64,000 nucleotides of DNA from Streptomyces sp. CB02980 (lineage in GTDB: Bacteria; Actinomycetota; Actinomycetes; Streptomycetales; Streptomycetaceae). The notes under the pieces were generated by a model that was not told the origin of the DNA, did not search any database, and saw only the letters and a program-made list of their open reading frames with translations. Shown here piece by piece: positions 1 to 8,149 of the stretch (position 1 is the stretch's first letter; each line of letters begins with the position of its first letter). The stretch covers positions 124,001 through 188,000 of the forward strand of contig NZ_JACSCH020000017.1 of assembly GCF_014451325.2 (NCBI RefSeq). Direction: 5' to 3'. The position numbers and the translations under genes are program-made.

Positions 1-753
1 GCCAAGGCTCCGGCCCTGGAGGTCTCCCCGCTGCGCGGTCAGACCGTCAAGATGACCCGGATGCGCAAGGTCATCGGCGACAACATGATGAAGGCGCTGC
101 ACGGCCAGGCCCAGCTGACCTCGGTCGTCGAGGTCGACATCACCAAGCTGATGAAGCTGCGCGGCCGCGCCAAGGACGCCTTCGCCGCCCGTGAGGGCGT
201 CAAGCTCTCCCCGATGCCGTTCTTCGTGAAGGCGGCGGCCCAGGCGCTGAAGGCCCACCCGGTCATCAACGCCCGGATCAACGAGGACGAGGGCACGATC
301 ACCTACTTCGACACCGAGAACATCGGTATCGCGGTGGACTCCGAGAAGGGTCTGATGACCCCGGTCATCAAGGGTGCGGGCGACCTCAACATCGCCGGTA
401 TCTCGAAGAAGACCGCGGAGCTGGCCGGCGCCGTGCGCGCCAGCAAGATCACCCCGGACGACCTGGCCGGTGCGACCTTCACCATCTCCAACACCGGTTC
501 GCGCGGCGCGCTCTTCGACACGATCATCGTGCCCCCGAACCAGGTCGCCATCCTGGGCATCGGCGCCACCGTGCGCCGTCCGGTCGTCATCAACCACCCG
601 GACCTGGGTGAGACGATCGCGATCCGCGACATGACGTACGTCGCGCTGTCCTACGACCACCGTCTGGTGGACGGCGCCGACGCCGCCCGCTACCTGACCT
701 CGGTCAAGACGATCCTCGAGGCCGGCGAGTTCGAGGTCGACCTCGGCCTGTAA
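1..753 (+). CDS. sucB: 2-oxoacid dehydrogenase E2 (dihydrolipoamide acyl/succinyltransferase), C-terminal part
   Basis: This is the catalytic acyltransferase core of an E2 subunit; its start, lipoyl domain(s) and E1/E3-binding domain lie before the window. The first base is in frame, leaving 250 residues. The PLRGQTVKMTRMRKVIGDNM opening is the start of the E2 catalytic fold, TISNTGSRGALFDTIIVPP is the conserved core segment, and YDHRLVDGADAARYL near the end carries the active-site His and Asp (HRxxDG). Succinyl- and acetyltransferases of this family are hard to separate by sequence. In actinobacteria one E2 is thought to serve both the pyruvate and 2-oxoglutarate complexes, which fits aceE nearby and the lipoate genes 13 kb downstream. 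A strong hairpin follows the stop codon. Confidence 0.9.
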   Translation, partial: AKAPALEVSPLRGQTVKMTRMRKVIGDNMMKALHGQAQLTSVVEVDITKLMKLRGRAKDAFAAREGVKLSPMPFFVKAAAQALKAHPVINARINEDEGTITYFDTENIGIAVDSEKGLMTPVIKGAGDLNIAGISKKTAELAGAVRASKITPDDLAGATFTISNTGSRGALFDTIIVPPNQVAILGIGATVRRPVVINHPDLGETIAIRDMTYVALSYDHRLVDGADAARYLTSVKTILEAGEFEVDLGL

Positions 754-801
754 GCCGTACGCCGAAAGGCATACGCCGAGGCAACGTAACGAGCCTCACC
801 T

Positions 802-843
802 GCGGCGCCCTCGTCCGGAAGTGTTTCCGGACGGGGGCGCCGC
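802..843 (+). terminator. Terminator after sucB
   Basis: A 19-bp stem (one G-U pair) runs 802-820 with 825-843 and has a GTGT loop. It lies 49 bp after the sucB stop and before the GntR gene. There is no U-tract, which is usual for Streptomyces terminators. Confidence 0.75.
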
Positions 844-884
844 CGTATTGTCTTTAGAGTCAACACTCCCCGAGGAGCCGCTTC

Positions 885-1508
885 ATGACCGTCCCCGTCG
901 TCCACTCGCTGCGCGAGCAGATCCGCGAGCACATCGTGGAGGGGATCGTCAGCGGCCGCTGGAAGCCGGGCGAGCGGATCGTGGAGCGCCGGATCGCGAC
1001 CGAGCTCGAGGTCAGCCAGACGCCCGTGCGCGAGGCGCTGCGCGAGCTGGAGTCGCTGCGGCTGATCGAGTCGGCGCCCAACAAGGGCGTCCGGGTCCGC
1101 AATCTGACCGCGGCCGACCTGGAGGAGAGCTACCCCGTACGAGCCGGTCTCGAGCAGATCGCGGCCGAGCTGGCGGCCGGCCGGCTCGCGGCCGACTGCT
1201 CGGCCCTGGAGCCGCACGTGGCGGCCCTGTACGAGGCGGACGCCACCTCCGACGGCACGGCCCAGGTGCGGCACACGGTGGCCTTCCACCGGGAGCTGGT
1301 GAAGGCCGCGGGGAACGCCGTCCTGCTGCACACCTGGGAGACGCTCGGCATCGAGGTCTTCACGGCCCTGTCGATCCGCTGGCTGGGCACGGTCCAGAAG
1401 TCCTACGCGGAGGAGCACCAGGAGCTGGTGGAGGCCTTCCGGCGGGGCGATCCGAACATCGGCGCGCTGGTGAAGGCGCATGTGCTGGGCTGCGCGCCGC
1501 GCGCCTGA
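885..1508 (+). CDS. GntR-family (FadR/FCD subfamily) transcriptional regulator
   Basis: A 207-residue DNA-binding repressor-type protein. Residues 8-70 form the GntR winged helix (SLREQIREHIVEGIVSGRW, then VSQTPVREALRELESLRLIE). The all-helical C-terminal half resembles an FCD ligand domain, with metal-ligand type histidines in the FHRELVKAAGN and EEHQELVEAFRRGD segments. The start is supported by GAGGAG about 7 nt upstream. It lies between the sucB terminator and aceE, so control of 2-oxoacid dehydrogenase genes by an organic acid (compare PdhR, which is also GntR/FCD) is a reasonable inference. The ligand and targets are not visible in the sequence. A hairpin at 1531 separates it from aceE. 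Confidence 0.85.
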   Translation: MTVPVVHSLREQIREHIVEGIVSGRWKPGERIVERRIATELEVSQTPVREALRELESLRLIESAPNKGVRVRNLTAADLEESYPVRAGLEQIAAELAAGRLAADCSALEPHVAALYEADATSDGTAQVRHTVAFHRELVKAAGNAVLLHTWETLGIEVFTALSIRWLGTVQKSYAEEHQELVEAFRRGDPNIGALVKAHVLGCAPRA

Positions 1509-1530
1509 CCCCTTTTCTCGTCACGGACAG

Positions 1531-1562
1531 TGAGCGGGTCCACCTTCCGGTGGGCCCGCTCA
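1531..1562 (+). terminator. Terminator after the GntR gene
   Basis: A 14-bp stem (1531-1544 with 1549-1562, one G-U pair) with a TTCC loop, 22 bp after the GntR stop codon. It suggests that aceE has its own promoter. Confidence 0.7.
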
Positions 1563-1619
1563 TTCGTGCGCGCACCCCCTCAGAAAGCGGCCCCTCCCCG
1601 CTCTCACCTGCGAAAACAA

Positions 1620-1654
1620 GGCACCGGGTGCCCCATTTCACGGCACCCTGTGCC
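1620..1654. promoter_or_regulatory. Tandem palindromes upstream of aceE (candidate operator)
   Basis: Two related palindromes lie in the 302-bp gap before aceE. GGCACCGGGTGCC (1620-1632) is perfect around its central G. GGCACCCTGTGCC (1642-1654) has 5-bp arms. The starts are 22 bp apart, about two helical turns, which suits two dimers on one DNA face. No factor is known to me for this motif; the upstream GntR protein is one candidate. Confidence 0.5.
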
Positions 1655-1694
1655 GACTTTCTCGATCTGAAGAGGTTTTCCCCTTCAACCCTTT

Positions 1695-1709
1695 GATCGA
1701 TCATCGATC
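1695..1709. promoter_or_regulatory. 15-bp perfect palindrome upstream of aceE
   Basis: GATCGATCATCGATC is symmetric around the C at 1702. It lies 102 bp before the aceE start and 40 bp after the tandem GGCACC palindromes. Position and symmetry suggest a regulator site near the aceE promoter. Apart from these palindromes and the 1531 hairpin I see nothing else in the 1509-1810 gap. Confidence 0.4.
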
Positions 1710-1810
1710 GTCGGTTTAGAGTCTTCGGCGGGCCGCTACCCGGCCCTTCGCCCTGTCCTGCCAGACAAGGCACCCCTTCTCCACCCCCACCTGTCCGGAA
1801 GGCGGCGATC

Positions 1811-4555
1811 ATGACCGATCCCGTAGGCAAGATTCCGAGCGAGCTCGACCAGCTCCCGGACCGTGACACCGAGGAGACCGCCGAGTGGGCGGCCTCCCTG
1901 GACGCCGTCACCAAGGCCGCCGGCCCCCACCGGGCCGCCTACCTGATGCGCCGCACGCTCCAGCACGCCGAGGGCGCGGGCCTCGCCCTGCCCAAGCTGC
2001 TGGAGACGGACTACGTCAACACCATCCCGACCTCCGCCGAGCCGACGGGCGCCGACTTCGACGGCGACGAGGCCATGGAGCGCCGGATCACCGCCTGGAA
2101 CCGCTGGAACGCGGCCGCGATGGTCACCCGCGGCTCGAAGTACGGCGTCGGCGGTCACATCGCCACGTTCGCGTCGGCCGCCTGGCTGTACGAGACCGGC
2201 TTCAACCACTTCTTCAAGGGCAAGGAAGCCGACGGTTCCGGCGACCAGCTCTACATCCAGGGTCACGCCGCGCCCGGCATCTACGCCCGCGCGTTCCTGG
2301 ACGGGCGCCTGAACGAGGCCCACCTCGACAACTTCCGGCAGGAGTCCGGCGGCAACGGTCTGCCCTCCTACCCGCACCCGCGCCGGCTGCCCTGGCTCTG
2401 GGAGTTCCCGACCGTCTCCATGGGTCTGGGCCCGCTCTCCGCGATCTACCAGGCGCGCTTCAACCGTTACCTGACCAACCGCGCCATCAAGGACGTCTCC
2501 GCCTCGCACGTGTGGGCGTTCCTCGGTGACGGCGAGATGGACGAGCCCGAGTCGACCGCGGCCCTCGCCCTGGCCGCCCGCGAGGGTCTGGACAACCTGA
2601 CCTTCGTCATCAACTGCAACCTGCAGCGCCTCGACGGCCCGGTCCGCGCCAACTTCAAGATCGTGCAGGAGCTGGAGGCCCAGTTCCGCGGCGCCGGCTG
2701 GAACGTCGTGAAGTCGCTGTGGGGCAACGCCTGGGACGAGCTGTTCGCGCTCGACACCACCGGTGCCCTCGTCCGCCGCCTCCGCGAGGTGCCGGACGCG
2801 CAGGTCCAGACGTACCAGACCCGCGACGCCGCCTACATCCGCCAGGACTTCTTCGGCAAGGACCCGGCGCTCGTCGCGATGGCTCAGCTGCTGAGCGACG
2901 ACAAGATCCTGGAGTGCTTCCACCTCTCGCGCGGTGGCCACGAGCCGCGCAAGGTGTATGCCGCGTACAAGGCCGCCGTGGAGTTCAAGGGCGCGCCGAC
3001 GGTCATCCTCGCGCAGACCGTCAAGGGCTTCACCCTCGGTGAGGGCTTCGCGTCGAAGAACGCGAACCACCAGATGAAGAAGCTCTCGAACGACGAGTTC
3101 AAGAACATGCGTGACCTTCTTGAACTGCCCATCTCGGACGCGCAGTTCGCCGACGGCCAGGTGCCGTACGGCCACCCCGGCACCGACTCCCCCGAGGTCC
3201 GCTACCTGCAGGAGCGCCGCGCGGCGCTCGGCGGTCCGGCCCCGGCCCGTCGTACCCACGCGCTGGCCCCGCTGCCGGCCCCGGCCGAGAAGGCCTTCAC
3301 CGCCTTCGACAAGGGCTCCGGCTCCCAGTCGATGGCCACGACGATGGCCTTCGTCCGTCTGATCAAGGACCTCATCCGTGACAAGGAGACCGGCAAGCGC
3401 TGGGTCCCGATCGTCCCGGACGAGGCCCGCACCTTCGGTATGGAGTCGCTGTTCCCGTCGCTCGGCATCTACTCGCCGAAGGGCCAGACGTACGAGCCGG
3501 TCGACCGCGACCAGCTGATGTACTACAAGGAGGCCGTCAACGGCCAGATCCTCAACGAGGGGATCACCGAGGCCGGTTCGATGGCCGACTTCATCGCCGC
3601 TTCCACCGCGTACTCCACGCACGGCGAGGCGATGATCCCGTTCTACATCTTCTACTCGATGTTCGGCTGGCAGCGGACCGCCGACCAGATGTGGCAGCTC
3701 GGCGACCAGCTCGGGCGCGGCTTCCTCGTCGGCGCCACCGCGGGCCGTACGACCCTGACCGGTGAGGGCCTGCAGCACGCCGACGGCCACTCGCCGGTGA
3801 TCGCGGCGACCAACCCGGCGGCGCTGACGTACGACCCGGCGTTCGCCTACGAGGTCGCGGCCATCGTCAAGGAGGGTCTGCGCCGGATGTACGGCGAGGC
3901 CGCCGAGGGCGAGGACCAGAACGTCTTCTACTACCTCACCGTCTACAACGAGCCGATGCCGCAGCCCGCCAAGCCGGCCGGCATCGACGAGGGCATCGTC
4001 AAGGGCCTCTACCGGTTCAACACCGCCGAGTCGGCCGGTCTCGACCTGCCCTCCCCCAAGCTCTCGGCTTCGCTCGAGCAGGGAGGTGCCCCCACCGCCC
4101 CGCGCATCCAGCTCCTCTCCTCCGGTACGGCCATCCACTGGGCCCTGGAGGCGCAGAAGCTGCTCGCCGCCGAGTGGGGCGTGGGCGCCGACGTGTGGTC
4201 CGCGACCTCCTGGACGGAGCTGCGGCGCGACGCGCTCGAGGCCGACGCGGCGCTGCTGCGCGGCGAGGAGCAGGTGCCGTACATCCGCAAGGCCCTGGAG
4301 GGCGTCGAGTCCCCCGTCCTCGCGGTCTCCGACTACATGCGCCAGGTCCCCGACCAGATCGCGCAGTGGGTCGAGCAGGACTGGTCCTCGCTCGGTGCCG
4401 ACGGCTTCGGCCTCTCGGACACCCGTGACGCGGCCCGCCGCCACTTCGGCGTCGACGCCCAGTCGATCGTCGTCGCGGCCCTCGCGCAGCTCGCCCGCCG
4501 CGGCGAGGTCCCGGCCTCGGCCGTGAAGGAGGCGCGCGAGCGCTACGGCCTGTAG
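1811..4555 (+). CDS. aceE: Pyruvate dehydrogenase E1 component, homodimeric type
   Basis: This 914-residue ThDP enzyme decarboxylates pyruvate and acetylates the lipoyl group of E2 in the cytoplasmic pyruvate dehydrogenase complex. The length fits the homodimeric AceE family (about 890-920). The ThDP/Mg motif begins at GDGEMDEPES (about residue 239) and ends at the asparagines of FVINCNLQRLDGPV. The phosphate-binding GHIATFASAA region is about 40 residues into the core, and the transketolase-like central and C-terminal domains are present in full. It follows sucB and a GntR regulator and is preceded by candidate operators. The start ATG follows GGAAGGCGG. Nothing is truncated. Confidence 0.96.
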   Translation: MTDPVGKIPSELDQLPDRDTEETAEWAASLDAVTKAAGPHRAAYLMRRTLQHAEGAGLALPKLLETDYVNTIPTSAEPTGADFDGDEAMERRITAWNRWNAAAMVTRGSKYGVGGHIATFASAAWLYETGFNHFFKGKEADGSGDQLYIQGHAAPGIYARAFLDGRLNEAHLDNFRQESGGNGLPSYPHPRRLPWLWEFPTVSMGLGPLSAIYQARFNRYLTNRAIKDVSASHVWAFLGDGEMDEPESTAALALAAREGLDNLTFVINCNLQRLDGPVRANFKIVQELEAQFRGAGWNVVKSLWGNAWDELFALDTTGALVRRLREVPDAQVQTYQTRDAAYIRQDFFGKDPALVAMAQLLSDDKILECFHLSRGGHEPRKVYAAYKAAVEFKGAPTVILAQTVKGFTLGEGFASKNANHQMKKLSNDEFKNMRDLLELPISDAQFADGQVPYGHPGTDSPEVRYLQERRAALGGPAPARRTHALAPLPAPAEKAFTAFDKGSGSQSMATTMAFVRLIKDLIRDKETGKRWVPIVPDEARTFGMESLFPSLGIYSPKGQTYEPVDRDQLMYYKEAVNGQILNEGITEAGSMADFIAASTAYSTHGEAMIPFYIFYSMFGWQRTADQMWQLGDQLGRGFLVGATAGRTTLTGEGLQHADGHSPVIAATNPAALTYDPAFAYEVAAIVKEGLRRMYGEAAEGEDQNVFYYLTVYNEPMPQPAKPAGIDEGIVKGLYRFNTAESAGLDLPSPKLSASLEQGGAPTAPRIQLLSSGTAIHWALEAQKLLAAEWGVGADVWSATSWTELRRDALEADAALLRGEEQVPYIRKALEGVESPVLAVSDYMRQVPDQIAQWVEQDWSSLGADGFGLSDTRDAARRHFGVDAQSIVVAALAQLARRGEVPASAVKEARERYGL

Positions 4556-4595
4556 GCCCTGCCAGGTTGTCGGTGCGGGCGCGCATGATGGGTTC

Positions 4596-5555
4596 ATGCG
4601 CGCCGCCCGGCTGATCAAGATGGTCCTTCTCCTCCAGTCCCGTCCTTCGATGACGGCGGCCGAACTCGCCGCCGAGCTGGAGGTGTCGGAGCGCACCATC
4701 ACCCGCGATGCCCTCGCCCTCTCGGAGGCGGGGGTTCCGGTGTATGCGGACCGGGGCAGGGCCGGTGGGTACCGGCTCGTCGGCGGCTACCGCACACGGC
4801 TCACGGGCCTGGCCCGCGGCGAGGCCGAGGCACTGTTCCTGTCCGGACTGCCCGGCGCGCTGCGGGACATGGGCCTGGAGGACGCGGCCTCGGCGGCCCG
4901 GCTGAAGGTGTCCGCGGCGCTGCTGCCTTCGCTGCGGGACGCCCCGGACTCGGTGGCACAGCGCTTTCTGCTCGACGCGCCCGGCTGGTACCAGGAGCCG
5001 GAGACCCCTGAGCTGCTGCCGCCGATCGCGGAGGCGGTCTGGGACGACCGGATGATCTCGGCCCGCTACCGGCGCGGTGACCGTGAGGTGGAGCGCGAGC
5101 TCGCCCCGTACGGCCTCGTCCTGAAGGCGGGCGTCTGGTACCTGTGCGCGCGGTCGGGTACGGCGTTCCGCACCTACCGGGTGGACCGCTTCGCCTCCGT
5201 CGCCCTCGCCGTGGAGCGCTTCGAGCGGGACGAGAGCTTCGATCTGTCCGCCTTCTGGGCCGAGCGCGCGGCGGAGTTCGCCCGGTCGATCCTGCGCGCC
5301 GAGATCGTCGTACGGCTCACGGAGGCGGGCGCCCGCCGGCTGCCGTACGTGACGGACCGCGCGGCGGCCGCGGAGGCCCTCGCGGCGGCGGTGTCCGAGG
5401 ACGGCGGGCTCCGGGTGGTCCTCCCGGTGGAGAGCGAGGAGGTCGCGTTCTCCCAGCTGCTCACGCTCGGCCCGGAGGCCGAGGTGCTCGCCCCGGTCTC
5501 CTTGCGCGAGCGCTTCGGTGCGGCCGCCCGCGCGATGGCCTCGCGGTACGCCTGA
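4596..5555 (+). CDS. HTH/WYL-domain transcriptional regulator (YafY/DeoR-like)
   Basis: A 319-residue regulator. Residues 1-60 are a helix-turn-helix (MTAAELAAELEVSERTITRD, then GVPVYADRGRAGGYRL wing). The WYL domain follows around residues 140-220 (SARYRRGDREVERELAPYGL, then VLKAGVWYLCARSGT and TYRVDRF), followed by a WCX-like C-terminal extension with LPVESEEVAFSQLLTLG. WYL proteins usually sense small ligands or nucleic acids; the target is not evident. It starts 40 bp after aceE on the same strand and its stop lies 3 bp from the convergent stop of the next gene. Confidence 0.85.
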   Translation: MRAARLIKMVLLLQSRPSMTAAELAAELEVSERTITRDALALSEAGVPVYADRGRAGGYRLVGGYRTRLTGLARGEAEALFLSGLPGALRDMGLEDAASAARLKVSAALLPSLRDAPDSVAQRFLLDAPGWYQEPETPELLPPIAEAVWDDRMISARYRRGDREVERELAPYGLVLKAGVWYLCARSGTAFRTYRVDRFASVALAVERFERDESFDLSAFWAERAAEFARSILRAEIVVRLTEAGARRLPYVTDRAAAAEALAAAVSEDGGLRVVLPVESEEVAFSQLLTLGPEAEVLAPVSLRERFGAAARAMASRYA

Positions 5556-5558
5556 GGG

Positions 5559-6506
5559 TCACCGGTAGTCGTTCACGTCCGGGCTGCCCTTCTCGTCGGC
5601 GAGCATGAAGCCCCAGGCGTCCGGCCGTGAGCCGTCCGCGTCGGTGAAGCCGTACTCCCCCGCGAGCTGACCGCTCGACAGCGACCGGCCGTTCCAGCGG
5701 TGCCGTTCGGGGTCGGCCGCGAGCGCCGCGATCGCCCTGCCCACGTACACCGGGGACTCGGCGATCGCGAAGCCGGGGATCTTCTCGACGGCGTCGCGCC
5801 AGTTCTCCTCCGTGACGCCGAACGCGGTGAGCATCTGCTCGGACCTGAGCCAGCCGGGGGTGACGGAGACCGCCGTGCCGCCGTACTCCGCGAGTTCCTT
5901 GCCGAGGCCGAAGGCCATCCGGATGGGCGCGTTCTTGGCGAGGTCGTAGAAGAGGTTCTCGCGGTAGCGGGTGCCGTTGTACTCGGACGTGCCGTCGGTG
6001 ACCTCGACGACGAGGCCGCCCCGGTTCCGGATGAGCAGCGGGATCGCCGTGTGGGAGGTGATGGCGTGGGTCCGCACCCCGAGTTCCAGCATCCGCAGAC
6101 CGCCGGCGAGGTCGTTCTCCCAGGTCTTCTTGCCGAAGACGAGGAGGTGCTCGCCGCCCCACACGTCGTTCACGAGGACGTCGAGCCGCCCGTGCTCCCG
6201 GTCGATCCGGTCGACCAGCGCCTTCACCTGTTCGACCTCCAGGTGGTCGGTGGGGACGGCGACGCCCTCGCCGCCGGCGGCCGTCACCAGTTCGGCGGTC
6301 TCCTCGATGGTCTCGGTGGCCCGGCCGACCTCGCTGAGCTTCGCGCGGGTGGTCCGCCCGGTGACGTACACCGTCGCCCCGGCCGCGCCGAGCTGGACGG
6401 CGATGCCGCGTCCGGCGCCCCGGGTGGCCCCGGCGACCAGGCAGACCCGTCCGCGCAGGCTGTTCGTCTGGTTCGTCTCGTTCGTCTCGTTCGTCTCCGT
6501 CGTCAT
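5559..6506 (-). CDS. SDR-family oxidoreductase
   Basis: A 315-residue NAD(P)-dependent short-chain dehydrogenase. The Rossmann nucleotide-binding motif GATRGAGRGIA is near residue 26. DVLVNDVWGG corresponds to the NNAG region. The region expected to carry the catalytic Ser and Tyr (VVEVTDGTSEYNGTRYRENL) is unusual: Ser-x12-Tyr-xxx-Lys is not clear, and the YRENLFYDLAKNA segment probably supplies Tyr and Lys. The substrate is unknown. The N-terminus is a threonine-asparagine-glutamate run encoded by a 9-bp tandem repeat at 6462-6497. The start could also be the ATG two codons upstream (6512). Confidence 0.8.
   Translation of the reverse strand: MTTETNETNETNQTNSLRGRVCLVAGATRGAGRGIAVQLGAAGATVYVTGRTTRAKLSEVGRATETIEETAELVTAAGGEGVAVPTDHLEVEQVKALVDRIDREHGRLDVLVNDVWGGEHLLVFGKKTWENDLAGGLRMLELGVRTHAITSHTAIPLLIRNRGGLVVEVTDGTSEYNGTRYRENLFYDLAKNAPIRMAFGLGKELAEYGGTAVSVTPGWLRSEQMLTAFGVTEENWRDAVEKIPGFAIAESPVYVGRAIAALAADPERHRWNGRSLSSGQLAGEYGFTDADGSRPDAWGFMLADEKGSPDVNDYR
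6462..6497. repeat. 9-bp tandem repeat in the SDR N-terminus
   Basis: Four copies of GTTCGTCTC (the first with a final G) encode the TNE/TNQ triplets at the protein's N-terminus. The period is a multiple of three, so copy-number change would keep the frame. Confidence 0.8.
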
Positions 6507-6605
6507 GCGCATCAGACTCGCAGGAAAGTACGACATCTTCTGTCCGGATTCATTTCGGGCTTTCCGGGTGCGTCGCACCTCCCGAACCAGGATGCTGGTC
6601 CCGTG

Positions 6606-7127
6606 ATGGACGAGACGGAGTTCTGGGAGATCATCGACGCCAGCCGCGAGGACGCCGAGGGCGACCCCGAGGAACAGGCCGACCTGCTCGTGGAACGGCT
6701 GACCCGGCTGGACCCCGACTCCGTGCTCGACTACGCACGCCATTTCGAGGCCCGCTACAACCGCGCGTACCTCTGGGATCTGTGGGGCGCGGCGGCGGTG
6801 CTCTTCGACGGGGCCGGCGACGAGACCTTCGATTCGTTCCGCTGCTGGCTCATCGGCCAGGGCCGTGAGGTGTACGAGGGCGCGGTGCACGATCCCGACG
6901 CGCTCGCGGAACTGCTCGGCGACTTCGACGTGGAGATCGACGGGGACGGCGAGGAGATCGGTTTCGCGGCGGACGAGGCCTACGAGCAGCTGACCGGCGC
7001 GGAGACTCCGGACCTGGGCATCCCGATGCCGGGCGGGGAGCCGCTGGGAGCCCCGTTCGACCTGGAGGACGACAAGGTCCTCGCGACCCGTTTCCCCCGG
7101 CTGTGGGAGCGCTTCGGGACGGTGTAG
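6606..7127 (+). CDS. DUF4240-domain protein
   Basis: A 173-residue acidic cytoplasmic protein. The opening MDETEFWEIIDASREDAEGD and the LYEL-like helical pattern with RAYLWDLWGAAAVLFDGAGD and SFRCWLIGQGREVYEGAVHD are characteristic of DUF4240 proteins, which are common in Streptomyces and have no assigned function. No signal peptide or membrane segment is present. The start ATG immediately follows a GTG in the same frame (6603), which is an alternative. It is divergent from the SDR gene, and about 100 bp separates the two starts. Confidence 0.8.
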   Translation: MDETEFWEIIDASREDAEGDPEEQADLLVERLTRLDPDSVLDYARHFEARYNRAYLWDLWGAAAVLFDGAGDETFDSFRCWLIGQGREVYEGAVHDPDALAELLGDFDVEIDGDGEEIGFAADEAYEQLTGAETPDLGIPMPGGEPLGAPFDLEDDKVLATRFPRLWERFGTV

Positions 7128-7203
7128 CGCGAACCCCGGGGGAAGGCCCCCGGGATCCGGTCCCGATCGGCGGCGCGACGCCGACCGAGGACGCCTTCGC
7201 CGC

Positions 7204-7998
7204 TCAGAAGTGCGTGCCGCCGTCGATGCGGACCTCGGTGCCGGTGATGAACCTCCCGTCCTCGGACGCCAGCATCGCGACGACGCCCGCGACGGTCTCG
7301 GGACCGGCGAAGCCCTGGCCGAGGGCGGGGGCGAGCTTCCCGAAGAGGGACCAGTCGGCGTCCTCGGGGATGCCGGGGCCGACGCTCTGACGGCTGGCGC
7401 CGGTGCCGTCGGTCATGCCGGAGGAGATGGAGCCGGGCTGGACGGCGGTGAAGCGGATGCCCTGCTTGGCGTACTCGGCGGCGAGCGCGTGGGTCATGGA
7501 CTGGATGCCGCCCTTGCTGGCCGCGTAGGCCGCCATGTAGGGGTGCGCGAACATCGCGGAGGTGGAGGAGAAGTTCACGACGGCGGAGCCTTCGCCCTCC
7601 AGCAGCGCGGGGATCGACTCGCGGATCATCAGGAACGTGCCGGTGAGGTTGATCCGTATCACCTGCTCGAAGGAGTCGAGGCTCGTCTCGTGGGTGTGCG
7701 AGGAGCGCAGGATGCCGGCCGCGTTGACCAGGACGTCCAGGCCGCCGAGCGCCTCGACGGCGGCGGCGACGCCGGCGCGTACGGAGGCCTCGTCGGCGAC
7801 GTTCAGGACGACGGTGGTGAGGCGGTCGGCGGCGTCGCCGGCCTTGGCGACGGTGTCCTTGAGGCCGTCCTCGCTGATGTCGGCGGCGACGACCCGGCCG
7901 CCCTCGGCGAGCACGCGCAGGACGGTGGCCTGGCCGATGCCGGAGCCGCCGCCGGTGATGAGCGCGCGGCGTCCTTCGTAACGGGTCAGCTGGTTCAT
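7204..7998 (-). CDS. SDR-family oxidoreductase (3-oxoacyl-reductase type)
   Basis: A 264-residue classical SDR. It has the TGGGSGIG nucleotide-binding motif (about residue 14), VNAAG (NNAG-type) near residue 88, catalytic Ser in VVNFSSTSA and the YAASKGG catalytic Tyr/Lys pair, ending with the family-typical TGTEVRIDGGTHF. It is a complete and probably active NAD(P)-dependent dehydrogenase/reductase of unknown substrate. The start ATG is preceded by GAGAGGTTGCC. It is divergent from a TetR regulator at 8150, and the intervening palindromes suggest that regulator controls this gene. Confidence 0.88.
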   Translation of the reverse strand: MNQLTRYEGRRALITGGGSGIGQATVLRVLAEGGRVVAADISEDGLKDTVAKAGDAADRLTTVVLNVADEASVRAGVAAAVEALGGLDVLVNAAGILRSSHTHETSLDSFEQVIRINLTGTFLMIRESIPALLEGEGSAVVNFSSTSAMFAHPYMAAYAASKGGIQSMTHALAAEYAKQGIRFTAVQPGSISSGMTDGTGASRQSVGPGIPEDADWSLFGKLAPALGQGFAGPETVAGVVAMLASEDGRFITGTEVRIDGGTHF

Positions 7999-8067
7999 GG
8001 CGGCAACCTCTCGATGTCGAGCTTCCGGGAATCCTGTTTCCGGGACGTCGAGGTTCCCGGGGAATGG

Positions 8068-8100
8068 TGCCACCGTACGCCTGAGTGGCACGTTTTGCCA
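8068..8100. promoter_or_regulatory. Overlapping inverted repeats between SDR and TetR (candidate TetR operator)
   Basis: TGCCAC (8068-8073) pairs with GTGGCA (8085-8090), and TGGCA (8086-8090) pairs with TGCCA (8096-8100) around CGTTT. The two half-overlapping palindromes sit in the 151-bp divergent intergenic region. A further CGTACG-CTT-CGTACG element lies at 8135-8149 on the TetR promoter itself. Confidence 0.5.
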
Positions 8101-8149
8101 TAGCTGCACGATGTGCACCGTCGGCAGTCGCAGGCGTACGCTTCGTACG

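Noticed and set aside
1736..4702. A long open frame antisense to aceE
   Set aside because: It is the mirror of aceE codon bias (Arg/Gly/Val-rich) with no recognisable motif.
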